Shown piece by piece: positions 24,514 through 32,937 of a DNA stretch of 64,000 nucleotides; position 1 is the first letter of the stretch; each line of letters begins with the position of its first letter. The notes under the pieces are model-generated. The model was given only the letters and a program-made list of their open reading frames with translations. It did not search any database and was not told the DNA's origin. The stretch comes from Nocardia sp. NBC_01503 (GTDB taxonomy: Bacteria; Actinomycetota; Actinomycetes; Mycobacteriales; Mycobacteriaceae). The DNA is taken from NCBI RefSeq assembly GCF_036327755.1, contig NZ_CP109596.1, positions 4,278,001 through 4,342,000 on the forward strand. The letters run 5' to 3'. A program made the position numbers and the translations under genes.

Positions 24514-25191
24514 ATGACGAAGAAGAAGCTTTTCACGAATGCCTATGCCACCGTGATGGATTGGCAGCGCACCCTGCTGTTCCGCGACGGCACCCTGGAG
24601 CGAGTCCTGGAGCCGGGCCGGCACAAGTACGACGCCGACCGCTGCACGCTGGTTTCGGTCGAGATGCGCCCGCGCATGCTGCAGCTCCCCGGTCAGGAGC
24701 TGCTGACCCGCGACGGACTCTCGGTCCGGGTGAGCCTGGTCGCAGACTGGGTGGTCACCGATCCGGTGGCGTTCACCACCGGCGCGCAGTCCGCCGAGTC
24801 CGTCCTCTACGCCGCGATGCAGGAGGTGGCGCGCGATCTGCTTGCCGCGCACACTCTCGACGAACTGATCGCCGACCGTGCCCTGCTGACCATCGGTACC
24901 GAACAAATCGCGGGCAAGGTGGAGCGTCTCGGAATCCGGGTGAACAGCGTGCGCGCCAAGGACCTGATGCTCCCGGGTGAGCTGCGCAAGGCCGCCCTCG
25001 AGACGATCCTCGCGCGTGAGCGTGGTCGCGCCGAGCTCGAACGCGCCCGCGCCGAGGCGGCCGCCCTGCGTTCACTGGCCAATACCGCCAAGCTGCTCGA
25101 GGACAACCCGGTCCTGCTGCGGCTGCGGACCCTGCAGGTCGCCGCCGCACCCGGCACCAAGGTCGTCCTGGACGCGACCCCGGGAGCATGA
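24514..25191 (+). CDS. Slipin/band-7 (SPFH) domain protein without membrane anchor
   Basis: A 225-residue protein. Residues about 10-190 form an SPFH/band-7 domain: DWQRTLLFRDGTLERVLEPGRHKYD, LQLPGQELLTRDGLSVRV, the LAAHTLDELIADRALL segment and the C-terminal helix ETILARERGRAELERARAEAAALRSLANTAKLL of slipins. Unlike most slipins there is no N-terminal membrane helix; it starts MTKKKLFTNAYATV. Start ATG 24514 is set by AAGGAG seven bases upstream. Such proteins often organise membrane microdomains; here it might bind the membrane peripherally. It stands 220 bp before smpB. Confidence 0.75.
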   Translation: MTKKKLFTNAYATVMDWQRTLLFRDGTLERVLEPGRHKYDADRCTLVSVEMRPRMLQLPGQELLTRDGLSVRVSLVADWVVTDPVAFTTGAQSAESVLYAAMQEVARDLLAAHTLDELIADRALLTIGTEQIAGKVERLGIRVNSVRAKDLMLPGELRKAALETILARERGRAELERARAEAAALRSLANTAKLLEDNPVLLRLRTLQVAAAPGTKVVLDATPGA

Positions 25192-25413
25192 CCGGACGCG
25201 CGCCCGAACCCGCTGCTGAAGAGCCTCGCGCCCGGTGTGAACGAACCGCCCCGGGCGCGACGCGCCAACTCGCGGAATATTCGACAGCCCGGGGCAATTA
25301 CTCTGGGTCGCACAAGTGCACAAGGCGGATTCGACCGGGGCCCTGACGGGAGCCCGGGACACAGTTCGGTACGGAACCCGTTCCGCATCGAACGACGCGA
25401 CGATAGAGGGAGC

Positions 25414-25887
25414 ATGAAGGAGAAGGGGCGCAAGGTAATCGCCAGCAACCGCAAGGCGCGGCACAACTACGCGATTATCGACACCTACGAGGCGGGTATC
25501 GCACTCGTCGGCACCGAGGTGAAGAGCCTGCGCGAGGGCAAGGCATCGCTGGTCGACGCCTACGCCACCATCGATGACGGTGAGGTCTGGCTGCGCGGGC
25601 TGCACGTGCCCGAGTTCTCGCACGGCACCTGGACCAATCACGCGCCACGGCGCACACGCAAGCTGCTGCTGCACCGCCGGGAGATCGACAAGCTGGTCGG
25701 CAAGACCAAGGAGTCCAGCCTGACGCTGGTCCCGCTGTCCATGTACTTCTCGGACGGCAAGGTCAAGGTCGAGCTGGCGCTGGCCCGCGGTAAGCAGGAC
25801 TACGACAAGCGCCAGGACCTGGCCAAACGTGATGCCGAGCGGGAGGTCACCCGCGAGATCGGCCGCCGCATCAAGGGGATGCGCTGA
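25414..25887 (+). CDS. smpB: SsrA-binding protein SmpB
   Basis: A 157-residue tmRNA partner required for trans-translation. Typical motifs are ASNRKARHNYAIIDTYEAGIALVGTEVKSLREGK, LHVPEFSHGTW, RTRKLLLHRREIDKL and the basic tail GKQDYDKRQDLAKRDAEREVTREIGRR. It delivers tmRNA to stalled ribosomes. AGAGGGAG is upstream of ATG 25414. Its RNA partner ssrA is encoded 130 bp downstream on the same strand, as in mycobacteria. Confidence 0.95.
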   Translation: MKEKGRKVIASNRKARHNYAIIDTYEAGIALVGTEVKSLREGKASLVDAYATIDDGEVWLRGLHVPEFSHGTWTNHAPRRTRKLLLHRREIDKLVGKTKESSLTLVPLSMYFSDGKVKVELALARGKQDYDKRQDLAKRDAEREVTREIGRRIKGMR

Positions 25888-26016
25888 CGCGGGGTTCGCG
25901 TTCGGCGAACACCGTGCGTGACGCGCGGATAATGGGATGATCCGCTGTTTGGGCGGTGTTAGTATGAATCGCCCGGTGTGAGCCGGGTGAGTTCACTCGA
26001 ATCGGTGAACACAGAC

Positions 26017-26386
26017 GGGGCTGAACGGTTTCGACTGCGTACGTTGATTCAGGGGAAGCGTGTCAGTGCAGGCAGGAGACCACTGTATAAGCGTCGCTGC
26101 AACCCTATAAGCGCCGATTCCAATCAGCGCGACTACGCTCTCGCTGCCTAAGCAGTAGAGCGTGTCTGTCAGCCCGGGTTCGCCCTCGACCCGGTCACTG
26201 GCATCAGCTAGAGGGCTTACCGTACTGCTCGGTCGCGGAGCAGTCACGGAACATCAAACAGCGACTGGGATCGTCATCCCGGCTTGTTCGCGAGACCGGG
26301 AGATCCAAGTAGAGGCATAGCGAACTGCACACGGAGAAGCCCTGAAAATGCGGCGGAGGACCCGGGTTCGATTCCCGGCAGCTCCA
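26017..26386 (+). ncRNA. ssrA: tmRNA (10Sa RNA)
   Basis: A 370-nt tmRNA. The 5' end GGGGCTGAACGGTTTCGACT and the 3' end with the TTCGATTCC T-loop and CAGCTCC form the tRNA-like acceptor (GGGGCTG with CAGCTCC), discriminator A at 26386, CCA not encoded. The tag frame is 26113-26151: GCC GAT TCC AAT CAG CGC GAC TAC GCT CTC GCT GCC TAA, giving ADSNQRDYALAA; the mycobacterial tag as I remember it differs only by His for Asn. A strong hairpin follows (26393-26427). Confidence 0.97.
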
Positions 26387-26392
26387 CTGAAC

Positions 26393-26427
26393 AGCGAACC
26401 CGCAGGTCATCGGCCTGCGGGTTCGCT
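26393..26427 (+). terminator. Terminator of ssrA
   Basis: AGCGAACCCGCAGG pairs with CCTGCGGGTTCGCT (14 bp perfect stem), six bases after the tmRNA 3' end. Confidence 0.8.
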
Positions 26428-26505
26428 GCGTTCGGGTACATGCGACCGGTCCCGCATGGCCGATCCGCGCGCAGGTCGTCGGGCCCTCGGCGTGCACCGC
26501 ATCGG

Positions 26506-26706
26506 TCAACTACCGCAGTCCCGCAACGGATTCCGGGCGCATTCGATCACCCTGTTGCGCAGGGTGATCGGCCCAGCCTGGCCGGTGCGAGATGGGTCGC
26601 CGGTGATCGACCATGGCCGCAGCCACTCGGTGGTGTCGTAGCTCCAACGCACCTCGTCGCTGATCTTCTGGAGGCGACCGTCGACGATCAGGGGATATTC
26701 CTGAAG
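26506..26706 (-). pseudogene. Fragment resembling the C-terminus of a DUF2804 protein
   Basis: On the minus strand a frame reads EYPLIVDGRLQKISDEVRW, then SYDTTEWLRPWSI. In DUF2804 proteins, as I remember them, a very similar DGRLxKI.DE..W.YD..DWLRPW motif occurs in the C-terminal part. No N-terminal portion exists: upstream is a short low-quality frame and then the start of the next gene. I take it as a truncated remnant beside ssrA, a frequent integration site. The assignment rests on memory of the motif. Confidence 0.4.
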
Positions 26707-26829
26707 CTTGCGACGCGGGGGTCGAGTGTTCCGATGTGGCGGGTGCGGAGGTCTAGCCTCGAAACCGCCGCAGCTACTTAATGGCAAATCTGGTTGGTTC
26801 GATCGTGGCGAGCCTCATGAGGAGGGCCT

Positions 26830-28245
26830 GTGAGTTCGAGATCGTATCGAGGCAAGATTCTCACTGTTGTGGTCGGCGCAGCGGTACTCGCGTTGGGCAT
26901 GACCGCGTGTTCGACAAGTTCGTCGTCGGGTTCAGGGGTGAACGAGGAGGCGGCGATGAAGGCCTACGCGTATTCCTATCCGCTGGTGTCGGTGGAGGTC
27001 ACGCGCCGGCAGTCGACGAACGTGCCGCGCCCGGCGGCGAGCGGGGAAGCGCCGATGAATCAGTTCGGGAATCTGGCGTTCCTGCCGGACGCTTCGTTCA
27101 CCAACGTGGTGCGCGCGAATGTCGACACCCTGTATTCGTCGATGTTCTACGACGTGTCCAAAGAGCCACTGGTGATCAGCGTTCCGGACATGGGCGACCG
27201 CTACCACCTGTTCCCGATCATGGACATGTGGACCAACGTGCAAGCCTCACCGGGCACTCGAACCCTCGGCGCGGGGCACGCCTACCAGTTCGCCATCACC
27301 GGCCCGAACTGGCACGGTGCGCTTCCCGAGGGCGTGCACGAGTACAAGATGCCGACCGATGGCGGCTGGATGATCGGCCGTATCCAGGTCAACGGGCCCG
27401 AGGATCTTCCCGCGGTCATCGCGATCCAACAGCGGTTGACCGCCGCGCCGTTGAGCGCCTCCGGCGCCGCGTATACGCCGCCGGAGAACACCGATCTGCA
27501 TCCGGACTGGCCGGTCGGGCAGGAGGTCGCGAAGTACATTCACGATCTGAGTCCACAGCAGTACTGGGACCTGTACTACTCGAGCCTGTCGCACAACCAG
27601 CCCCGGCCCGAGGACAAGGACCTGCTCGACCAGCTGGCCAAGGCCGGGTGGACGCCGGACAAGAAACTCGACCTGGCGACGCTGTCGGATTCCGACCGCA
27701 AGACCTGGGAGGACGCCTGGCCCAAAGCACTGTCGAAGATCGAGGTCGATCTCGGCGGCACACCGGCCAACGGCTGGAATATCGCCCGCACCGGCATGGG
27801 CACCTACGGCACCGACTACGACCAGCGCGCACTGGTCGCCTACAGCGGGCTGGGAGCGAATCTGCCCGAGGACGCGATCTACCCGGCCACCCGCATCGAT
27901 GCCACCGGCGCGAATCTGACCTCCGACCGGAACTACGTGCTGCACTTCGCAGCCGACGAGATCCCGCCCGTGCGCGCGTTCTGGTCGCTGACCATGTACA
28001 ACGACAAGGGCTTCTTCGTCGCCAACCCGATCAACCGTTACGCGGTACGCGGCGAGCAGATGCACAAGAATCCCGACGGCTCGCTGGATGTCTACATCCA
28101 GCGCGAAAACCCCGGCCCGGAAAGGGAATCCAACTGGCTGCCCGCCCCGGAATCGGGTGAGTTCAACCTGCTGATGCGACTGTACTGGCCTGACAGCAAG
28201 ATCATCGACGGCACCTGGAACCCGCCCGGCGTCAAAACGGCCTGA
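26830..28245 (+). CDS. DUF1254/DUF1214-family lipoprotein
   Basis: A 471-residue exported protein. The N-terminus (KILTVVVGAAVLALGMTAC) is a lipoprotein signal with Cys as lipidation site followed by a Ser-rich linker. Residues about 40-180 are a DUF1254 domain (AYAYSYPLVSVEVTRRQ; NVDTLYSSMFYDVSKEP) and the C-terminal 110 residues a DUF1214 domain (YVLHFAADEIPPVRAFWSLTMYNDKGFFVANPINRYAV). Function of the family is not established. The GTG start at 26830 follows GGAGGG. A terminator-like hairpin lies 40 bp after the stop. Confidence 0.85.
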   Translation: MSSRSYRGKILTVVVGAAVLALGMTACSTSSSSGSGVNEEAAMKAYAYSYPLVSVEVTRRQSTNVPRPAASGEAPMNQFGNLAFLPDASFTNVVRANVDTLYSSMFYDVSKEPLVISVPDMGDRYHLFPIMDMWTNVQASPGTRTLGAGHAYQFAITGPNWHGALPEGVHEYKMPTDGGWMIGRIQVNGPEDLPAVIAIQQRLTAAPLSASGAAYTPPENTDLHPDWPVGQEVAKYIHDLSPQQYWDLYYSSLSHNQPRPEDKDLLDQLAKAGWTPDKKLDLATLSDSDRKTWEDAWPKALSKIEVDLGGTPANGWNIARTGMGTYGTDYDQRALVAYSGLGANLPEDAIYPATRIDATGANLTSDRNYVLHFAADEIPPVRAFWSLTMYNDKGFFVANPINRYAVRGEQMHKNPDGSLDVYIQRENPGPERESNWLPAPESGEFNLLMRLYWPDSKIIDGTWNPPGVKTA

Positions 28246-28285
28246 CCGCGCATGTGGTGACCCGCGCGCGCACGCTCGTCACCAC

Positions 28286-28315
28286 GGCCCCCGTTCGGGA
28301 AACCGGATGGGGGCC
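28286..28315 (+). terminator. Terminator after the DUF1254/1214 gene
   Basis: GGCCCCC pairs with GGGGGCC, and an inner short stem narrows the loop. The stem is followed by ATTTTC, 41 bp after the stop. Confidence 0.6.
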
Positions 28316-28432
28316 ATTTTCATGCGACTGTCCGATCTGCGGCGGTGTGCATGCCGGCCGGGCGTGTGGTATCGGTTTACCGGGCGGGGAAAGACCGTCG
28401 TACAACGGCAGTAATCGAAAACAGGGGTCAGT

Positions 28433-28522
28433 ATGGAAATCCTCGGCGTCATCGCAACTCTCATCGGACAGGGAATCTCGATCGTGTCCACCGGGTCCGC
28501 TTACCTGAGCAGTCGGCGCTGA
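28433..28522 (+). CDS. 29-residue hydrophobic peptide
   Basis: A short frame with product MEILGVIATLIGQGISIVST plus GSAYLSSRR: one hydrophobic helix and a basic end. ACAGGGG precedes the ATG by about six bases. A near-perfect terminator begins 18 bp after the stop, so it forms a compact unit like the peptide gene at 14411. The size and layout recall small membrane peptides of actinobacteria; no family is recognised. Confidence 0.45.
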   Translation: MEILGVIATLIGQGISIVSTGSAYLSSRR

Positions 28523-28540
28523 CAGGTCCACTGAGGTGAG

Positions 28541-28564
28541 GGCCCGGTCCGCTTGGACCGGGCC
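28541..28564 (+). terminator. Strong intrinsic terminator
   Basis: GGCCCGGTCC pairs perfectly with GGACCGGGCC (10 bp) around GCTT, followed by TTCGTCGTTT. It closes the small peptide unit at 28433. Confidence 0.85.
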
Positions 28565-29013
28565 TTCGTCGTTTCGAATCCGCTCAGTAGCCCACCACTA
28601 TTTGTCATGCCAATAGTTTTGGGGGCATGGGACACGTCCTATGTGTATCGATGCCCGTCGAAGTCGAACCCATTACATCCATCCGTCGAACGGAGGGTGA
28701 ATTGATACCGGCGAGTAACGGGTATTTATTTCATTTGTAACGCGGCTCACAAAAGTCATTCCGATAAATAACTGCAGAATTGGCATTGACATCATTCCGC
28801 TATTACCCGAGCAAGGCGGTGCATTTGCGGGTTCCGATGATACAAACTAACATTTCACAAAATTGAACGATCCGAGCACGACCGTGAGAGCCCGCGAGGG
28901 CCTGCGCTCATCAGTTCGCTGCCGGGGAGGAATCGGTTCATCAGCGAACAGATGCGGCGACACCGGCGGGTGCCGCCGATAACGTCTGTCGGAAAGTTTT
29001 GTGGGGGCAGTTC
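28565..29013. other. AT-richer 449-bp spacer
   Basis: No gene seen. This is the most AT-rich stretch noticed in the window (for example the parts near 28720-28760 and 28838-28864). It could hold the promoter of the GT39-MMPL-GT87 run or be acquired DNA. Confidence 0.5.
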
Positions 29014-30603
29014 ATGACAGCGGTCGCTCCGGTTCGTCTCGAACCGGAAATCATTTCCGATACTCAGCCGAAGTTCGCTTTCCGTGGTGTCGCTCTGATG
29101 GCTTTCATTTCGATGATCGCGCTGACGGCGAGTGCCGGGCGCTACGACTTCTTCGGCGACGAACTCTATTTCCTGTCCGCCGGACGGCGACTCGACTACA
29201 CCTATGCCGACCAGGGTGTGGTGGTGGCCCTGTTCGCCCACATCGCGGATGCGCTCGCACCGGGATCGGTGACGGCGGTGCGGTTCCCGGCCGTCGTCAT
29301 GGGCGTGGGCGCCATCGTGGTGGCCGCGCTCATCGCCTATGAACTCCGCGCCAGCCGCCGCGTTCAACTGCTCGCGGCGGGCACCTATGCCACGTCCTAC
29401 TTGCTGGTGACCCAGTGCGCGCTCAGCACCTTCTCCTTCGACGCCACCTTCACAGCCGTGATCACCTGGCTGTTCATCCGCTGGGTTCGTACGCGGCAGG
29501 ACCGGTTGATCATCGCGGCGGGGCTGGTCGCCGCCCTCGATATGCAGGTCAAGTGGATGATTCCACTGGTCTGGGCCTGCCTCGGCATCGCCGTCATCCT
29601 GTGTGGTCCCCGGGAGATCCTGCGTCGCCCCGCACTGTGGATCGCCACCGGCATCCTTGCCTTGTCCCTGGTCCCGATCCTGTACTGGCAGTCGCAGCAC
29701 AATTGGCCGCAGCTGGCCATGGGCACGATCATCGGCGCGGAGCAGGACGCCACGGGTTACGGCCCGCCCGGATTCTTCCCGCAGTGGCTCGGATTGGCCG
29801 GGTTCCTGGGCACGCTCCTGATCATGGTCGGGTTCTACGCGGTGATTCGGCAGGAGGCGCTGCGTCCGTATCGCTTCATCGCGGTCGCGCTGCTGTTGAT
29901 GACCGCGTTCGTCGTTATCACGCACGGCCGGCCCTATTACCCGACGGGCTTCTTCCCTGCGATGTTCGCCTTCGGAGCGGTCGGTCTGTGGCGGTACCCC
30001 CGGAAGCGGTGGATGAACCTGGCGATCCTTCCGGTCGTGGTGCTCACCGTGGTGACGTTCGTCGGCACGCTCACCCTGCTGCCCCTGCCGTCCACCTGGC
30101 GCAGCCAGACCCAGGACGCCATCGACCTCGGCATTCGGTCGGCGTTCTGGGGAACCACCAATTGGTCGGCCTTGGTCGAGGCCGTCGACACCGGCTACAA
30201 CACGCTGACGCCCGAGGAGAAGACGCACGCCGTCATCATCACCCAGGGTTACTGGCAGGCGGGCGCTGTCGAGGAGTTCGGCGGGAAGTACAACCTGCCC
30301 GCCACCTACAGTCCGAGCCGAGGCTTCGGATTCTTCGGTGCGCCACCGGATTCGGCGACCACGGCCATCTTCGTCGGATTGGATACCGCCGAGCTCGACT
30401 TGCGCGCCCGTTTCGACGAGGTGGAGCGGATAGTGCGGGTCGACGATCCCATGGGTATTCCGGGCATCGATCGCATGGTCGCGGTCTGGAAGGTTCGGGG
30501 GCCGAAGCAGCCCTGGTCGGTCCTCTGGGATTCGATGACCACGCTGTACTTCGATCTCGGGCTCTGGCGCGATCCCCGGTTCACCACTCGACCTACCCAC
30601 TGA
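29014..30603 (+). CDS. GT39-type membrane glycosyltransferase (second copy)
   Basis: A 529-residue polytopic protein, paralogue of the one at 12379. The first periplasmic loop has RYDFFGDELYFLSAGRRLDYTYADQ with the acidic D-E pair of GT-C enzymes, followed by about ten membrane segments and a soluble C-terminal part (about 390-525). Likely uses a polyprenyl-phosphate sugar. I start at ATG 29014 (MTAVAPVRLEPE), which GGGGGCAG precedes. The stop lies 15 bp before the MMPL gene, so they are probably co-transcribed and act on the same envelope product. Confidence 0.8.
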   Translation: MTAVAPVRLEPEIISDTQPKFAFRGVALMAFISMIALTASAGRYDFFGDELYFLSAGRRLDYTYADQGVVVALFAHIADALAPGSVTAVRFPAVVMGVGAIVVAALIAYELRASRRVQLLAAGTYATSYLLVTQCALSTFSFDATFTAVITWLFIRWVRTRQDRLIIAAGLVAALDMQVKWMIPLVWACLGIAVILCGPREILRRPALWIATGILALSLVPILYWQSQHNWPQLAMGTIIGAEQDATGYGPPGFFPQWLGLAGFLGTLLIMVGFYAVIRQEALRPYRFIAVALLLMTAFVVITHGRPYYPTGFFPAMFAFGAVGLWRYPRKRWMNLAILPVVVLTVVTFVGTLTLLPLPSTWRSQTQDAIDLGIRSAFWGTTNWSALVEAVDTGYNTLTPEEKTHAVIITQGYWQAGAVEEFGGKYNLPATYSPSRGFGFFGAPPDSATTAIFVGLDTAELDLRARFDEVERIVRVDDPMGIPGIDRMVAVWKVRGPKQPWSVLWDSMTTLYFDLGLWRDPRFTTRPTH

Positions 30604-30618
30604 CCAAGAGGCCGCATA

Positions 30619-32871
30619 TTGTTCGCGCGCTGGGGCAACCTCGCGTATCGGCTACGGTTCGCCGTACTCGGTGCCGTCATAGGCGGATTGCTGACGCTGG
30701 GCGCGTACGGCTTCGGGCTGGGGGAGCATCTCAGCTCCGGCGGGCTGGACGATCCCAATTCGGAGTCCGCGCATGCCGCGCGACTGCTCGGCGGGGCGTT
30801 CCCGCAGGGCCATGATGTCGATGTGGTGGTGCTCTACACCGCGCCGCAGGGCAAGACCGTCGATGATCCCGACTTCGGTCGCACGATCGTCCAGCATCTC
30901 GACAATCTGCCGCAGCGGTTCCCGGGGCAGATTCTGGGGATCAACGGCGCGTACTGGCCCACCGAAACCGGTCGGGCCAGTGGATCGCAGTTCGCGACGC
31001 CGGACAAGAAGTATGCCGTCGCGTCGATCGCCATCCGCGGTGACGGTGACAACGCCATGCTCGGCAACTACCACGCGGTCAAGGACGCTTTCGAGATTCC
31101 CGGTGTGGTCGCCGAGGTCGGTGGTCTCGAGCCGGTGGCGGTCACGCTGAACGACACCATGGCCGATGACATCCGGCGCATGGAGTTGCTCGCCTTCCCG
31201 GTGGTGGCGGTGCTGCTGTTCCTCATCTTCGGTGGTGTGGTCAGTGCCGCGTTGCCGTTGATCGTGGGCGGGCTGACGATGGTCGGCGCGAACGGGATCA
31301 TCCGGCTGGTGACCAACTACACCGAGGTCAATTCGTTTGTCGCGCCGGTCGTTTCGATGATCGGCCTGGGCCTGGCCATCGACTACGGATTGTTCATCGT
31401 GAGCCGGTTCCGGGAGGAGTTGGCCGAGGGCTATGACACCCCGGCGGCGGTGCGGCGCACGGTGATGACCGCCGGGCGCACGGTGGTGTTCTCCGCGACG
31501 ATGATCATCGCGAGTGCCGGTGGCATGCTGCTGTTTCCGCAGGGCTTCCTGAAATCGATTGCCTACGGCGCTATTTCGGCGGTGTCGCTGGCGGCGTTGA
31601 CCGCGATCACGGTGCTGCCCGCCATGCTGGCCGTGCTCGGCCCGCGGGTGGATATGTTGGGTATCAAGCGGTTACGCAAGACCAAGACCGCGCAGGAGGT
31701 CGAGAACGGCTGCTGGGGCCGGAGCACGCGCTGGGTGATGCGGCATCCGCTGCAGATCGGTGGTTCGCTGACCATCGTGCTGTTGCTGGTGATCCTGCCC
31801 GTGCACAATTTGGCGTTCGGTGGGTTCAGTGAGCGATATCTGCCGCCGGACAACAAGACTCGGCTCGCGCAGCAGCATATCGATACGGTGTTTCCGGGGC
31901 GCAGGTCCGATCCGATCGAACTGGTCTTCGTCGCCACCGACAGCACCGAGGTCGGTCCGGTCTGGAGTCTGGCGAACAATGCCCCGGGACTGTCCGGGAA
32001 GTTCGATGTGCCGCAACGATCCGCCACCGTGCCGAGTATCTATCGGACGCACGCACTGCTGATCGACTCCGATTACGCCGACACCACCATCGACTATCTG
32101 CGGTCGATGCGGACCCCCGACGGGGTGAGCGTGTACGTCGGCGGGGTGCCGGCCGTGCAGAAGGACAGTCTCGACGCGCTGCTCGGCCGCATGCCGTTGA
32201 TGATCGGATTGGTGCTGCTCGTCACCACGCTGCTGATGTTCCTGACCTTCGGCTCGCTGGTGCTGCCGCTCAAGGCGGCGATCATGAGCGCGCTCGGGCT
32301 CGGCTCGACGCTGGGCATTCTGACGTGGATCTTCATCGACGGTCACGGCGCCGATTCGATGAACTTCACCCCGCAGCCGATTCAGGCGAATGTGCTGGTG
32401 TTGATCATCGCCCTCATCTACGGCCTCTCCACCGACTACGAGGTCTTCCTGCTCTCCCGGATGGTCGAGGCGCGCGCGAAGGGCGCCTCGACCTCCGAGG
32501 CGGTTCGGATCGGCACCGCCCATACCGGTCGGATCATCACCGCGGCCGCACTGATCCTGCTCGTCGTCACCGGAGCGTTCGCCTTCTCCGATCTGGTCCT
32601 GATGCAGTACATCGCGTACGGCATGATCGCGGCGCTGCTCATCGACGCCACGGTGATCCGCATGCTTCTGGTACCGGCGACCATGAAACTGCTCGGTGAC
32701 GACTGTTGGTGGGCGCCCGCCTGGATGCGGAAGATCCAGCGGAGGATCGGCCTGGGCGAAGTCATTCTCGACGATGAACGGCCCGGCGGCACCGCTATGG
32801 TCGACCTTGTCGAGACCACTCCCATCGTCGACCCGGTGACCACCCGGATCCCGATACTCAGCGATTCATAA
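30619..32871 (+). CDS. MMPL-family (RND) transporter
   Basis: A 750-residue MMPL protein with the usual two-repeat plan: a transmembrane helix, a periplasmic porter domain, then five membrane helices (about 180-340), and the same again (second porter domain about 395-520, helices to 690). The Asp-Tyr pairs of the proton relay are seen in GLGLAIDYGLFIVSRFREE and ALIYGLSTDYEVFLLSRM. It probably exports a lipid or glycolipid. The start is a TTG 15 bp after the GT39 stop; no strong ribosome site, which fits translational coupling. The gene is unlike the second MMPL at 43251 in its C-terminus. Confidence 0.9.
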   Translation: MFARWGNLAYRLRFAVLGAVIGGLLTLGAYGFGLGEHLSSGGLDDPNSESAHAARLLGGAFPQGHDVDVVVLYTAPQGKTVDDPDFGRTIVQHLDNLPQRFPGQILGINGAYWPTETGRASGSQFATPDKKYAVASIAIRGDGDNAMLGNYHAVKDAFEIPGVVAEVGGLEPVAVTLNDTMADDIRRMELLAFPVVAVLLFLIFGGVVSAALPLIVGGLTMVGANGIIRLVTNYTEVNSFVAPVVSMIGLGLAIDYGLFIVSRFREELAEGYDTPAAVRRTVMTAGRTVVFSATMIIASAGGMLLFPQGFLKSIAYGAISAVSLAALTAITVLPAMLAVLGPRVDMLGIKRLRKTKTAQEVENGCWGRSTRWVMRHPLQIGGSLTIVLLLVILPVHNLAFGGFSERYLPPDNKTRLAQQHIDTVFPGRRSDPIELVFVATDSTEVGPVWSLANNAPGLSGKFDVPQRSATVPSIYRTHALLIDSDYADTTIDYLRSMRTPDGVSVYVGGVPAVQKDSLDALLGRMPLMIGLVLLVTTLLMFLTFGSLVLPLKAAIMSALGLGSTLGILTWIFIDGHGADSMNFTPQPIQANVLVLIIALIYGLSTDYEVFLLSRMVEARAKGASTSEAVRIGTAHTGRIITAAALILLVVTGAFAFSDLVLMQYIAYGMIAALLIDATVIRMLLVPATMKLLGDDCWWAPAWMRKIQRRIGLGEVILDDERPGGTAMVDLVETTPIVDPVTTRIPILSDS

Positions 32872-32937
32872 CCGCATTCGAGGCTTTCGGGCTGATGCGG
32901 TGGTCATTTCACGGCTCCGTTGTGACCGGCGGGCCGG

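Noticed and set aside
26017..26830. Genomic island with att repeats at ssrA
   Set aside because: I could not find a second copy of the tmRNA 3' end within the window; only a small decayed fragment is present.
28565..29013. Short-repeat or CRISPR-like array in the AT-rich spacer
   Set aside because: No regularly spaced repeats were visible; only AT-rich unique sequence.
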